From assembly GCF_023015695.1 (NCBI RefSeq), contig NZ_JALKAS010000002.1, positions 310,001 through 374,000 on the forward strand: 64,000 bases of DNA, in the 5' to 3' direction. The number at the start of each line of letters is the position of its first letter. Positions within the stretch are counted from its first letter, which is position 1. Made by a program: the position numbers and the translations under genes. Under the pieces are notes generated by a model, which saw only the letters and a program-made list of their open reading frames with translations, did not search any database and was not told the DNA's origin. Shown piece after piece: positions 17,179 through 26,111 of the stretch. The DNA is from Jannaschia sp. S6380 (GTDB taxonomy: Bacteria > Pseudomonadota > Alphaproteobacteria > Rhodobacterales > Rhodobacteraceae).

Positions 17179-18249
17179 ATGACCGAGATCGTCGTCACCA
17201 ACATGAACCCGCGCTATACCGGCGTGTCGTCGACGGCGGCGCGGCTGATCCCGGTCCAGGCGCGCGACTACGAAGTGGCGCTCGCGGGCCATGCCCTGCC
17301 GGGATGCCCGCTGCCCGTCACCCTGGCTGAGGCGCGCCGCCTGACGCGGGTACCGCCGCCGGGCCGGCCCTTCGCGATCTGGCACGTGCGCCGCAACAAC
17401 GAGATGCGCGCGGCGCTCTGGGCACGGGACGTGCTACGCCTGCCAATCCGGATCGTGTTCACGACCGCCGGGACGCATCGGCACTCGGCCTTTCCCCGCT
17501 GGCTGATGCGGCGGATGGATGCGCTGATCGCGACGATCCCGGCAGCGGCCGAAGGCAAGCCGCATGTCCGCGCCGTCGTGCCCCACGGGGTGGATTGCAC
17601 CGTCTGGCATCCGGCCGCGGACCGCGCCGCCGCCTGGGCCGCGACCGGGTTTCCGGGGCGCCGCGGGGTGGCGGCCGTGGGGCGGGTGCGGATGTCGAAG
17701 GGAACGGATCGCTTCGTCGAGACGATGCTGCGGGTGCTGCCGAAACATCCCGACGTGACCGCGCTCGTGCTGGGTCTGGCGCGGCCGAAGGACGAGGCCT
17801 GGCTGGACTCGTTGAAGGCGAAGGCGCATGCGGCGGGGTTGGCGGACCGCCTCCTGTTCCCGGGCGAGGTCGGACCGGACGCGATGCCCGCCCTGATCCG
17901 GGCGTGTTCGTTGACGGTGCCGCTGCCGCGATACGAGCCCTATGGCGTCACGCCGCTTGAGGGGATGGCCTCGGGCGTGCCGTTCGTGGGATCGCCGACC
18001 GGGGATTTCCGCACGTTCTCCGAAGGCGGTGCCGGGATCGTGGTCGAGGAGGCGAACCTGGTCGCGGACGCGGCGGCGGCCGTCGACGCGCTGTTGTCGG
18101 ATGCCGCGCGGCTGGAGGCGATGTCGGTGGCGGCACGCGCGAAAGCGGTGGCGGTGCATTCGATCGAGGCGGAGGCGGCGGGGATCGCCGGCGTCTACGA
18201 GGCGCTCTGGTCGGAGGGCCGGAGCGCGCGGGACTTCAGCGCGTCGTAG
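17179..18249 (+). CDS. family 4 (GT-B fold) glycosyltransferase
   Basis: This 356-residue protein shows the C-terminal GT4 donor-binding pattern: VGRVRMSKGTDRFVE, LLFPGEVGPDAMPALI, and the E-x7-E motif in YEPYGVTPLEGMASGVP. The N-terminal acceptor domain is short and ends near VVPHGVD. It probably transfers a sugar from a nucleotide sugar to an envelope glycan or lipid, but the acceptor is unknown. Its last 55 bases overlap the end of the sulfotransferase-like gene on the other strand. Confidence 0.85.
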   Translation: MTEIVVTNMNPRYTGVSSTAARLIPVQARDYEVALAGHALPGCPLPVTLAEARRLTRVPPPGRPFAIWHVRRNNEMRAALWARDVLRLPIRIVFTTAGTHRHSAFPRWLMRRMDALIATIPAAAEGKPHVRAVVPHGVDCTVWHPAADRAAAWAATGFPGRRGVAAVGRVRMSKGTDRFVETMLRVLPKHPDVTALVLGLARPKDEAWLDSLKAKAHAAGLADRLLFPGEVGPDAMPALIRACSLTVPLPRYEPYGVTPLEGMASGVPFVGSPTGDFRTFSEGGAGIVVEEANLVADAAAAVDALLSDAARLEAMSVAARAKAVAVHSIEAEAAGIAGVYEALWSEGRSARDFSAS

Positions 18250-18902
18250 AAGGGCAGCGCGGCGGCCAGCAGGTCGTCGCGATCGACCTGCGGCAAGGGG
18301 CCTTCGGGGCCGGCGAAGCCCGTGGATCTGTGGACCGCGCCGTACCAATGCGCGGCCCAGACCCCGTCGGAGGCATGACCGCCCGCGGGCCATTCCAGCA
18401 TCGCGTTCGACCAGTCCAGTCCAATTTCGGCGCAGAGTTTTCCGAGCATTCCCCGTGGGTTATTTCGGATGTCGGCGGTATCGAGGACGACGCCGCCGAA
18501 GCGGTCATAGAGCGTGGCCTGCGCGGCGAAGCCGATATCGGCCTCGGTCGCCGTTTCGCGCTTGGCGCCGTAGCTGGCGATGACCCGGGCAGGATGGCGG
18601 ATAAGATGCAGGTGCACCGCGCCCTCGGCCCAACCGAGCGGGAAGGACGGCAGCATGTGATGGGCCATCTGCTTTTGGTAGAGATGGGGGTTTCCCCCGC
18701 GCCGGCATCCGTCCGCGACCGCGGCGGGATCGGTCGGCTGGCTGGCCAGGACGGCGTCGCGCATCGGATGGTCGAGGCCGGTGGCGGCCAGGTAGGCGGC
18801 GTAGAACGGTTCGTCCATGACTTCGAAATCCGGACGGTTGCCGAAGGAGTACATCATCGCGGTGGACAGGTTGCGAGGGCCGGACCAGGCGATGATGCGC
18901 AT
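18195..18902 (-). CDS. sulfotransferase-like P-loop protein
   Basis: This 235-residue protein opens with WSGPRNLSTAMMYSFGNR, which resembles the 5'-phosphosulfate loop of PAPS sulfotransferases. It continues with the MDEPFYAAYL and HLIRHPARVIASY elements that match the 3'-phosphate-binding region of that fold. The acceptor is unknown. It is transcribed in the same direction as the zinc alcohol dehydrogenase and the class IV aminotransferase behind it, and the three may share a pathway. Tail-to-tail overlap with the glycosyltransferase is 55 bases. Confidence 0.7.
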   Translation of the reverse strand: MRIIAWSGPRNLSTAMMYSFGNRPDFEVMDEPFYAAYLAATGLDHPMRDAVLASQPTDPAAVADGCRRGGNPHLYQKQMAHHMLPSFPLGWAEGAVHLHLIRHPARVIASYGAKRETATEADIGFAAQATLYDRFGGVVLDTADIRNNPRGMLGKLCAEIGLDWSNAMLEWPAGGHASDGVWAAHWYGAVHRSTGFAGPEGPLPQVDRDDLLAAALPFYDALKSRALRPSDQSAS

Positions 18903-18978
18903 GTCGAATTCCGTAGATGTAAGCCGGATAATGCACGTCTGACGCCACCGGGCGCAGGGTCAAGGAAGATTTTCGGGA

Positions 18979-19015
18979 CGATTGGCCAAATCGCCCCGAG
19001 CATCCCGTATCGGGG
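18979..19015. repeat. tandem inverted repeats between the dehydrogenase and sulfotransferase-like genes
   Basis: The 211 base gap holds a near-palindrome CGATTGGCCAAATCG (18979-18993) followed at once by a CCCCGA/TCGGGG inverted repeat (18994-18999 with 19010-19015). They could be an operator plus a weak terminator. I see no coding sequence in this gap. Confidence 0.35.
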
Positions 19016-19113
19016 ACAGACCGCGGACCACATCCGCCATGCGGCTGCGGGTGGATGTGCCATGGGTCCTGGGCATGCTCCCGTACCCGGCGGCGCGACG
19101 CGCGCGCCCGCGC

Positions 19114-20109
19114 TTAGTCGGCCACGGCTTGGATCTTGAGGCTGCCGCGGGGCGGCCCGCCCGAGAGGATCGGGTGCATCTCCGCCAGCGGCAACCGGTG
19201 CGACACGATCCGGTCGAGCGGTTCCCCGCAGGCGTCGATCGCCCGCAGCGCATCGGGGATGTTGTGGTTGAGCGAATGGGTCCCGGCCAGCGTCAACTGA
19301 CGGCGGAAGACCTCGAATGGAGAGATCTCGATCCGGCCTTCGACCGGGCAGATGCCGAAATAGAGCGCCCCGCCGCCATCGGCCACGTAATCGGTCAGCC
19401 CGGCCGCCACCGCCGGCACGCCGGTCGCGTCGATGGCCAGGTCGGCGGCGCGCCGATGGGCGGTCAATTCGCCCGCATCGGCGGCAAGGGCCGCGAAGCC
19501 GAAGCCGCGGGCCAGCTCCACGCGGGCTTCGTCGGTATCGACGAAGGTGATGTCGGCCGTCCCGCGCATATGCATCGCCAAGGCCATCAGCAGACCCATC
19601 GGCCCGGCCCCGAAGATCAGCGCCCGCTCGACCTTGGCGTCATGGACGGCACCCAGCGCGTTCAAGACGCATCCCATCGGCTCGGCCAGCGCGGCGCGTC
19701 CGAAGGGAAGGTCGCCGATCGGGTGCAGCGCACCGGCCCGCAGGATGCAGAACTCGGCGAAACCGCCGTCGCGGGTCACGCCATACGCGCCAAGCGTTTC
19801 GCAGAGATGCGCGTGGCCGCGGCGGCAGGCGCGGCACCGGCCGCATTCGATGTTCGGGTCGACGACGACCCGGTCGCCCTCGGTCAGCCCGTCGACGCCG
19901 GGGCCGACCTGGGTAACGATGCCGGCGAATTCGTGTCCCGGGGTCACGGGAAAGGCACCGGTTCCGTAATTGGCCTTCAGCACCTCGAAATCGGTATGGC
20001 AAAGCCCGCTGGCCATCACGCGGATCACGGCCTCGCCGTCGCCCGCAACGCGCCGGTCGCGGGGGCCGAACGCGACGCGTCCACGTTCGGGGAAGGTGAT
20101 CGCCTGCAT
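19114..20109 (-). CDS. zinc-dependent alcohol (polyol) dehydrogenase
   Basis: This is a 331-residue medium-chain dehydrogenase. The catalytic zinc ligands are in GLCHTDFE and PGHEFAG. The structural zinc Cys set is in CGRCRACRRGHAHLC, and the NAD(P)-binding loop is GAGPMGLL. GAGAGGAAA precedes the ATG at 20109. The acidic VDTDEARVELA after the Rossmann glycine motif suggests NAD rather than NADP. The substrate is not deducible; sugar alcohols and threonine-type substrates are both possible. Confidence 0.85.
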   Translation of the reverse strand: MQAITFPERGRVAFGPRDRRVAGDGEAVIRVMASGLCHTDFEVLKANYGTGAFPVTPGHEFAGIVTQVGPGVDGLTEGDRVVVDPNIECGRCRACRRGHAHLCETLGAYGVTRDGGFAEFCILRAGALHPIGDLPFGRAALAEPMGCVLNALGAVHDAKVERALIFGAGPMGLLMALAMHMRGTADITFVDTDEARVELARGFGFAALAADAGELTAHRRAADLAIDATGVPAVAAGLTDYVADGGGALYFGICPVEGRIEISPFEVFRRQLTLAGTHSLNHNIPDALRAIDACGEPLDRIVSHRLPLAEMHPILSGGPPRGSLKIQAVAD

Positions 20110-20451
20110 GCGGTGTTTCCTCTCCGCCGGTCCGTCCGCTTTCGGTGTAGGACATCGTGCGGGGCCGTGCCACCGTGCGCCGGGCATCGAGGATCGGGGC
20201 GATGAGGGCCGAACTCGCGAAACATCTGGCCGATCTCGACCGTATCGCACCCCCGGACCTGTCGGAGGCGAGGGCCCGCTTCGGCAAGGGCCCGACGTAT
20301 CTGGAGGCGCTGGTCGCGCTTTGCCGCTGTCCGGGCGCGCGCGGCAGTCGCAGCAGCGTGCGGCGCGGGGCGGGCGGGGCGACTGACCGGGTCCCGGCTT
20401 TGATTGCCGGCACCGCATGCGCTATCCTCGTGGCAAGGGGAAGGAGATCGG
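20110..20451. other. 342 bp stretch without a convincing intact gene
   Basis: Between the dehydrogenase start and the small plus-strand gene I see the divergent promoters and a possible gene remnant at 20202-20340, described separately. No RNA gene or mobile element is recognisable. Confidence 0.4.
20202..20340 (+). pseudogene. possible truncated remnant of a helical (HEAT-like) protein gene
   Basis: From an ATG at 20202, preceded by GGGG, the translation reads plausibly as protein (MRAELAKHLADLDRIAPPDL, then ARARFGKGPTYLEALVAL). It turns into a low-complexity Arg/Gly/Ser sequence after about 46 codons and runs into the next gene out of frame. This looks like an N-terminal fragment of a frameshifted or deleted gene. 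The family resemblance is from memory and weak. Confidence 0.2.
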
Positions 20452-20691
20452 ATGACCGTGCCAAGGCTGAAACGTGTGAAGGTCTCCTCCGAGCAGGAGC
20501 TCCGGACCTGGCTGGCGAAGAACGCCGACGGGACGCAAAGCGTGATGGTGGTGACCTGCGACCGGAACTCCCGCGACAAGTTCGTCGGCAGCGACCAGGT
20601 GCGCGCGGCGGCCGCGGCGCATGGCTGGGCCGCCGGACGGAGCTATACCCTGCGCGGAAATCTTGTTGGACATGTCGTCAGCCACGGCTGA
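20452..20691 (+). CDS. small conserved hypothetical protein
   Basis: This 79-residue protein has a strong ribosome binding site (AAGGAG, 8 bases upstream of the ATG). The sequence has an orderly alpha/beta pattern: VKVSSEQELRTWLAKNADG, SVMVVTCDRNSRDKFVGSDQV, AAAAHGWAAGRSYTLRGNLVGHVV. It is cytoplasmic, with no known domain that I can name. It is convergent with the class IV aminotransferase gene, 13 bases apart. Confidence 0.7.
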   Translation: MTVPRLKRVKVSSEQELRTWLAKNADGTQSVMVVTCDRNSRDKFVGSDQVRAAAAAHGWAAGRSYTLRGNLVGHVVSHG

Positions 20692-20704
20692 ATGCCGCGC
20701 CGGA

Positions 20705-21601
20705 TCAACCCGCGACCAGTTCGCGATAGAGCGCGCGTAGCCGCGCCGTCGTCGGGCCCGGTTCGCCGGTGCCGATGACCCGGCCGTCGATCATGCCCAC
20801 CGGGGTCTGGGCGCCGAATGTGCCGGTCAGGAACGCCTCGTCGGCGGAATAGGCATCGACGAGGGAGAAATTCCGCTCGAAGACCGGAATGCCGTTCGCC
20901 TGGCAGAGGTCGATGACCTTCTGCCGCGTGATGCCGTTCATGCAGTAGTCGCCGGTGGAGGTCCAAACCTCGCCCCGTCGGACGATGAAGAAATTGCAGG
21001 CGTTGGTCGTATTCACGAAGCCGTGGATGTCGAGCATCAGCGCCTCGTCCGCGCCGGCCTTTTCGGCAGCGATGCAGGCGAGGATGCAGTTGAGCTTGGA
21101 ATGCGAGTTGAGCTTCGGATCCTGCGTCATCGGCAGGCCGCGCAGATGCGGTACCGTGGCGAGCGTCACGGGGCGTGGGATGCGGGGGCGCGAATGTTCC
21201 ATGATGATGACCATGGTCGGGCCCTGGGTGGATAGGCGCGGATGCTGGAACGGCAGGCGCTTGACCCCGCGCGTGACCATCAGGCGGGCATGGGCGTCGG
21301 TGGTCATGCCGTTGGCGGCGCGCGTCTCCTCCAGCGCGGCGAGGACCTGGTCGGGGGTCATGCCGAGCTGCAGGTCGATGGCCTTGGCCGCCTCAAACAG
21401 ACGGGCCATGTGTTCGTCCGCGAAGGTCCAGCGCCCGTCATAGAGGCGCAGCCCCTCCCACACGCCGTCGCCCAGCATGAAGCCGCTGTCATACACGGAG
21501 ACGGTCGCCTCGGCCCGGGGCGTCAGCTTGCCGTTCACCCAGATTAGGATGTCGGCATTGCGGGCGTCTTCCTCGGCCTCGTGGGTGCTGATCTTGTCCA
21601 T
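20705..21601 (-). CDS. class IV aminotransferase (BCAT/D-amino acid aminotransferase-like)
   Basis: This 298-residue fold type IV PLP enzyme shows YDSGFMLGDGVWEGLRLYDG, the PLP lysine segment LNSHSKLNCI, NTTNACNFFIV, NGITRQKVIDL and LTGTFGAQTPV. It is distinct from ilvE at 5690 and closer to the D-amino acid aminotransferase/BCAT-like group. The substrate is unknown. It lies upstream of the dehydrogenase and sulfotransferase-like genes on the same strand, which hints at a shared amino-alcohol or amino-acid pathway. Confidence 0.88.
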   Translation of the reverse strand: MDKISTHEAEEDARNADILIWVNGKLTPRAEATVSVYDSGFMLGDGVWEGLRLYDGRWTFADEHMARLFEAAKAIDLQLGMTPDQVLAALEETRAANGMTTDAHARLMVTRGVKRLPFQHPRLSTQGPTMVIIMEHSRPRIPRPVTLATVPHLRGLPMTQDPKLNSHSKLNCILACIAAEKAGADEALMLDIHGFVNTTNACNFFIVRRGEVWTSTGDYCMNGITRQKVIDLCQANGIPVFERNFSLVDAYSADEAFLTGTFGAQTPVGMIDGRVIGTGEPGPTTARLRALYRELVAG

Positions 21602-21679
21602 GGCGGATTGGTGCCGTCACGGGGCCGTGATTTGCAAGGGGCAAGACCCGCGCGCAGGATCGGGTGGATGGAGGGTGCG

Positions 21680-21811
21680 ATGGACAGACGACACGATATC
21701 CGGCTGGCCCTGCTGGCGCTGGCGATCCTCGTGGGGCTGGGGCTGCAGGCGGCGGACGGCCACGCGGTGGCGACCTGCGACACCTGCGCCGCGGTCGTCG
21801 ACGGCGCCTAG
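21680..21811 (+). CDS. possible 43-residue exported small protein
   Basis: An ATG at 21680 (or 21668) follows GGAGGGTGCG. The product has a basic N-terminus, one hydrophobic segment (LALLALAILVGLGLQAADGHA) and a C-terminal CDTC pair. Its TAG stop shares the four bases CTAG with the stop codon of the convergent yggT gene, an arrangement seen at three other convergent pairs here. That supports it being a real gene. No homologue is recognised. Confidence 0.45.
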   Translation: MDRRHDIRLALLALAILVGLGLQAADGHAVATCDTCAAVVDGA

Positions 21812-22098
21812 AACATCAGAGAGGCGCGCGCGTCGGCCAGTATCATCTGCAGGATGATGATGCCAAGGATGAAGACCAGCGGCGCCAGGTCCAGCGCGCC
21901 GGTGGCCGGCAGGATCGACCGGATGCGGGCATAGGCCGGCTCCAGTATCCGGTTCAGCCCGTCCCAGAGCTGCGCCACGATCGGCTGATGCAGGTTCAGA
22001 ACGCCGAAGTTGATCAGCCACGACATGATGATATGCGCGATGGCGAAGAACCACGCGACATTGAGCAGCAGCAGGGCGATATCGATCAGCGTGGTCAT
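21808..22098 (-). CDS. YggT family membrane protein
   Basis: This 96-residue protein has two transmembrane segments (IDIALLLLNVAWFFAIAHIIMSWLI and LAPLVFILGIIILQMIL) separated by the conserved YggT loop (LNRILEPAYARIRSILP). Family members are linked to cell division or osmotic stress in some bacteria. The ATG at 22098 with AAGG upstream is chosen over a longer frame. Confidence 0.88.
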   Translation of the reverse strand: MTTLIDIALLLLNVAWFFAIAHIIMSWLINFGVLNLHQPIVAQLWDGLNRILEPAYARIRSILPATGALDLAPLVFILGIIILQMILADARASLMF

Positions 22099-22207
22099 GG
22101 GCGGCCTTCGGATTGTGCTGTTTCCCATCTAGGGCGGGGGTGGCACGGCCGCAAGCTGACGCCGTGTCCGCCTTGACGCGCGCGGCCCGCCGGGTCAGGC
22201 GCGGCGC

Positions 22208-22786
22208 ATGTATCCGTTTTTCCGCCTGGGCTGGCAGATGTTCCGCGCGCGGCGCCTGCCGCCGATCTCGCCGCTGGACACGCACGTGTCGCATCACCTG
22301 TGCCTGCCCTGGGACCTGGACGGTTTCGGCGAGCTGAACAACGGACGCGTCCTGACGCTCTACGATCTGGGTCGGTTCACGTCGGGCGTGCGCATCGGGC
22401 TCCTGGCGGCGTTGCGACGGCGGCGCTGGGGTCTGGCCGTGGCGGGGGCCAGCATCCGCTATCGCAGGCGGATCACGGCGATGCAGAGGATCGAGATGCG
22501 GACCCGGATCGCGGGTTGGGATGCGCGGTTCTTCTATGTGTTGCAGTCGATGTGGGTCGACGGCGCCTGCTGTTCGCAGGCCCTGCTGCGAACGGCCGTC
22601 GTCGCGCGGGGCCGCGCCGTGCCCGCCGCCGACGTCGTGGACGAGATCGGCTGGACGGGTGATGCGCCGGACCTGCCCGACTGGGTTGCCGCCTGGATCG
22701 CGGCCGAGGGGACGCGGCCCTGGCCGCCCGTTGACCTGGACGCAGGGGCCACGCTGCCCGAAGGGCACATCCCGCCCGCACCCTGA
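22208..22786 (+). CDS. hotdog-fold acyl-CoA thioesterase-like protein
   Basis: This 192-residue protein resembles 4-hydroxybenzoyl-CoA thioesterase-type enzymes. It has the N-terminal DLDGFGELNNGRVLTLYDLGRF segment where the catalytic Asp/Glu and Asn lie, then strands ASIRYRRRITAMQRIEMRTRIAGWDARFFYVLQSMW. It would hydrolyse an acyl-CoA of unknown chain. The C-terminal extension after residue 140 is not typical of the core fold. Confidence 0.75.
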   Translation: MYPFFRLGWQMFRARRLPPISPLDTHVSHHLCLPWDLDGFGELNNGRVLTLYDLGRFTSGVRIGLLAALRRRRWGLAVAGASIRYRRRITAMQRIEMRTRIAGWDARFFYVLQSMWVDGACCSQALLRTAVVARGRAVPAADVVDEIGWTGDAPDLPDWVAAWIAAEGTRPWPPVDLDAGATLPEGHIPPAP

Positions 22787-22864
22787 CGCACGATCGCCAC
22801 CGCGCGGTTGCACAGGTCGGGTTTCGCCCCCAAGGTCCGCCGTGGGACAGGGGGGAGGACGGGC

Positions 22865-24199
22865 ATGACCGACATCGCGCTTGGGCGCCGGGTGCGTGGC
22901 TGGATGATGTTCGACTTCGCGTCGCAGCCCTACAACACGCTGCTGCTGACGTTCATCTTCGGCCCCTATTTCGCCAGCGCGGTGATGGAGGACCCCGTCG
23001 CCGCGCAATCGGCCTGGGGCTTCGCGATCGGCTTCGCGGGACTGGCCATCGCGCTGCTGGCGCCGGTGCTGGGCGCGCTGGCGGATGCATCGGGGCGGCA
23101 TCTGGGGTGGATCTGGCTGTTCTCGGGTCTTTATGTCCTGGGCTCGGGCGCGCTGTGGTTCGCCGTGCCGGGCGCGGAGGTGGTCTGGCCCGTGCTGCTG
23201 GTCTTCTGCCTCGGCCTGATCGGGATGGAGTTCGCGACGATCTTCACCAACGCAATGCTGCCGGGCCTGGGCGCGCGCGACGACCTGGGGCGCATTTCCG
23301 GCTCGGGCTGGGCGCTGGGTTATGTCGGCGGGGTGATCGCGTTGATCCTGATGCTGACCCTGTTTGCCGAGAATGCGGACGGCGTGACGTTGATCGGCAT
23401 CGCCCCGATCCTCGGGCTGGATCCGGACATGCGCGAGGGAACGCGTTTCGTGGGCCCGTTCACGGCGCTCTGGTTCGTGGTCTTCATGGTTCCGTTCTTC
23501 CTTTGGGTCCGCCCCGTGGCGCGACCGGTCGGTGTGGCGCTGCCGCTGGGACCGGCGCTGCGCGGGCTCTGGGGCACGGTCCGGGCGCTGCCGGCGCGGC
23601 GCAGCTTCGCAAGCTATCTGGGCGCGTCGATGCTGTACCGCGACGGGTTGAACGGCCTCTACACCTTCGGGGGGATCTACACCGCCGGGGTGCTGGGCTG
23701 GTCGGTGGTCGATATCGGCGTCTTCGGCATCCTGGCGGCGGTGACGGGCGCGATCTTCGCCTGGATCGGGGGGCGCGCCGACACCGCAAGGGGGCCAAAG
23801 CCGGTCATCACGTTCTGCATCGTCACATTGCTGGTGGTGACGGTGCTGGTGGTCACGGTCACGCGCGACACCGTGTTTCTGGTGCCGGTCGGACCGAATT
23901 CGGCGCTGCCCGACATCGCGTTCTACGTGATGGGCGCGATCATCGGCGCGGCGGGCGGGGCGCTGCAGGCGTCGAGCCGGACGATGCTGGTGCGCCAGGC
24001 CGATCCGGCGCGGATGACCGAAGGCTTCGGCCTCTACGCGCTGGCGGGCAAGGCCACGGCCTTCCTGGCGCCGTTCCTGATCGGGGCCGTCACGCTGGCG
24101 AGCGGATCGCAGCAGGTGGGGATCCTGCCGGTCGCGGGCCTCTTCACCCTCGGGCTGATCCTGCTAGTCTGGGTTGAACCGGAAGGGGAACCTGCATGA
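22865..24199 (+). CDS. UMF1 (Atg22-like) MFS transporter
   Basis: This 444-residue permease has about 12 membrane segments and the family opening [25 protein letters not shown]. It also has [15 protein letters not shown] and [15 protein letters not shown], which mark the Atg22/UMF1 branch. Substrates of bacterial members are not established; amino acid efflux is known for yeast Atg22. The ATG at 22865 gives a normal N-terminus. The stop overlaps the mepA start as ATGA, so the two are translationally coupled. Confidence 0.85.
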   Translation: MTDIALGRRVRGWMMFDFASQPYNTLLLTFIFGPYFASAVMEDPVAAQSAWGFAIGFAGLAIALLAPVLGALADASGRHLGWIWLFSGLYVLGSGALWFAVPGAEVVWPVLLVFCLGLIGMEFATIFTNAMLPGLGARDDLGRISGSGWALGYVGGVIALILMLTLFAENADGVTLIGIAPILGLDPDMREGTRFVGPFTALWFVVFMVPFFLWVRPVARPVGVALPLGPALRGLWGTVRALPARRSFASYLGASMLYRDGLNGLYTFGGIYTAGVLGWSVVDIGVFGILAAVTGAIFAWIGGRADTARGPKPVITFCIVTLLVVTVLVVTVTRDTVFLVPVGPNSALPDIAFYVMGAIIGAAGGALQASSRTMLVRQADPARMTEGFGLYALAGKATAFLAPFLIGAVTLASGSQQVGILPVAGLFTLGLILLVWVEPEGEPA

Positions 24200-25044
24200 T
24201 CCGACTGATTTTCCTGTGCGCCGCGTTGCTGGCGGCACCCGCCCAGGCCCAGCTCGCCAAGGAGTTGTTCGGGGCGCAGCGCGCCGGATCCGCCCAGCGG
24301 GCGGAACCCTTCGGCAGCTATTCGCGCGGCTGCGCGGCGGGGCTGGTGCAACTGGCCGAGACCGGGCCCAGCTGGCAGGCCATGCGCCTGTCGCGCAACC
24401 GCAACTGGGGTCATCCCGAACTGATCGACCTGGTCCAGGACCTGGGCCGCCACATGGACCGGATCGGCTGGGGCGGGATCTATGTCGGCGACATGAGCCA
24501 GCCGCGCGGCGGGCCGATGACGTCCGGCCATCGCAGCCACCAGATCGGGCTGGACGCGGATGTCTGGCTGTACCCGGCGACCGACATGACCCTTTCGGTA
24601 CGCCAGCGCGAGAACCTGTCCGCCGTATCGATGCGCCGGGCCGAGGGCGCTTTCGTCAACGACAACTGGTCGCGCGGACAGCACGAACTGGTCAAGAAGG
24701 CCGCGCAGGACCCGCGCACGGCGCGGATCTTCATCTTTCCGGGCGCCAAGGTGCGGATGTGCGAGGACGAGACGGGCGACCGGTCCTGGCTGCGCAAGGT
24801 CCGGCCCTGGTGGGGGCACCATTATCACATTCATATCCGCATTTCCTGCCCGCGCGGCGCGCGCGCCTGCATCAACCAGGACCCGCCGCCGCCAGGCGAC
24901 GGCTGCGCCGAGGCGCGGCAATGGGTGAACAACATCCTGAACCCGCCGCCGCCCGATCCGAATGCCCCCGCCCCCGCCCCGCGCCGGGAGTTGCGGATGG
25001 CGGATCTGCCGCAGCAATGCGCCGCGGTCCTCTCCTCGCGCTGA
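24196..25044 (+). CDS. mepA: penicillin-insensitive murein endopeptidase
   Basis: MepA is a periplasmic LAS-type metallopeptidase that cleaves peptide cross-links in peptidoglycan. The 282-residue protein has a signal peptide ([18 protein letters not shown]). Zinc-site segments are [15 protein letters not shown] and [12 protein letters not shown] Pro-rich linker near residue 255 precedes a Cys-containing end. It overlaps the UMF1 gene by 4 bases and the next gene by 28. Confidence 0.92.
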   Translation: MIRLIFLCAALLAAPAQAQLAKELFGAQRAGSAQRAEPFGSYSRGCAAGLVQLAETGPSWQAMRLSRNRNWGHPELIDLVQDLGRHMDRIGWGGIYVGDMSQPRGGPMTSGHRSHQIGLDADVWLYPATDMTLSVRQRENLSAVSMRRAEGAFVNDNWSRGQHELVKKAAQDPRTARIFIFPGAKVRMCEDETGDRSWLRKVRPWWGHHYHIHIRISCPRGARACINQDPPPPGDGCAEARQWVNNILNPPPPDPNAPAPAPRRELRMADLPQQCAAVLSSR

Positions 25045-25868
25045 CCCTGCTGGCGGCGCCGGTTTCCGCGGCCGAGTTCCTGGGCAATCACGTCTGGGAG
25101 CCGGGATTCGCGGGTGCCGGCGGCTATTCGGCGCTGTGGCTGGCGCCGGACGGGGCCGACATGGTGGTGCTGTCCGACCGGGGCGGGTGGGTCCGCGGCC
25201 GGCTGGCCCGCGATGCGGACGGCGTGGTGCGCGAAGTGGAGGTGGAGGAGCGCGGGCATCTGCTGCGCTCGACCGGCGAGGCGCTGGAAGGGCGCGAGAG
25301 CGATGCCGAGGCGATCGCGCGCGTCGGTGGTGACTTCTTCGTGGCGTTCGAGGGCACGCATCGCGTGATGCGCCATGACGGGATCGGCGCCGTGCCCGAT
25401 CGCATGGCCCTGCCGGACGGGTTCGCCGGGCTGCAGGGCAATTCCGGGTTGGAGGCCCTGGCCGCGGATGCGGGCGGCGCGCTCTATGCCATTCCCGAAA
25501 GGTCCGGGGAACTGGACCGGCCGTTTCCGGTCTATCGCTACATGAATGGCGAATGGACCGTGCCGTTCGGACTGCGCCGCGACGGTCGGTTCCTGGTCGC
25601 CGGGGCCGATATCGGGCCGGATGGACGGCTGTATTTGTTGGAGCGGGACTTCCTGCTGCTGGGGTTTCGCAGCCGCGTCCGCAGCTTCGACCTGCAAGGC
25701 GGCGACGAACGGCTGGAGTTCGAGAGCGCCGTGGGCCGGCACGACAACCTGGAGGGGATCGCCGTCTGGCGCGATGGGGAGGGGCGGCTTCGCGCGACGA
25801 TGGTATCCGACGACAATCAGCGCCCGCTGGTCCAGCGGACGGAATTCGTCGACTACCTGCTTGATTGA
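25017..25868 (+). CDS. exported esterase-like phytase family protein
   Basis: This 283-residue protein has a signal peptide ([19 protein letters not shown]) and a beta-propeller-like body: [66 protein letters not shown]. These fit the 'esterase-like activity of phytase' domain (PF13449), described from general knowledge. The ATG at 25017 lies inside mepA, giving a 28 base overlap. The substrate is unknown. Confidence 0.8.
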   Translation: MRRGPLLALTLLAAPVSAAEFLGNHVWEPGFAGAGGYSALWLAPDGADMVVLSDRGGWVRGRLARDADGVVREVEVEERGHLLRSTGEALEGRESDAEAIARVGGDFFVAFEGTHRVMRHDGIGAVPDRMALPDGFAGLQGNSGLEALAADAGGALYAIPERSGELDRPFPVYRYMNGEWTVPFGLRRDGRFLVAGADIGPDGRLYLLERDFLLLGFRSRVRSFDLQGGDERLEFESAVGRHDNLEGIAVWRDGEGRLRATMVSDDNQRPLVQRTEFVDYLLD

Positions 25869-25916
25869 CGCCCCGGCGGAGGGGGCGCCGCCCCCGCGCT
25901 TCGCGCCCCCCGAGGT

Positions 25917-26070
25917 ATTTCCGGCAAGATGAAGGGGGCGTTAACCCCCTGTTTACCTCCGGTCCCGCAACATGGTTCTGCGGCACAGGCTGAGGAGCCG
26001 ATGGCCGCGCAAGGTGAGACCCTCGTCTTTCCGGGGCAGGATGTGACCCTCGTCTCATCTTGCCCCAAAT
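25917..26070. repeat. inverted pair of 15 bp repeats in a convergent gap
   Basis: ATTTCCGGCAAGATG (25917-25931) recurs as its reverse complement with two changes (26056-26070). Between them an 11 bp direct repeat, GACCCTCGTCT, occurs at 26018 and 26045. The context (GAGGTATTT then GGCAAGATGA) resembles short intergenic repeats common near 3' ends in Rhodobacteraceae, an impression from memory. Confidence 0.5.
25933..25954 (+). terminator. candidate terminator after the phytase-like gene
   Basis: An AGGGGG/CCCCCT stem (25933-25938 with 25945-25950) is followed by GTTTACC. It lies between two convergent genes, in a gap rich in further inverted repeats. Confidence 0.5.
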
Positions 26071-26111
26071 GCTGCCGGGGAATGCACGGGCGCGGGCAGC
26101 GCCCCTTTCCC

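Noticed and set aside
20157..20729. 192-codon plus-strand open frame
   Set aside because: Its second half overlaps the small conserved gene at 20452-20691 in another frame and is low complexity. Only the first 46 codons look protein-like and are listed as a possible remnant.
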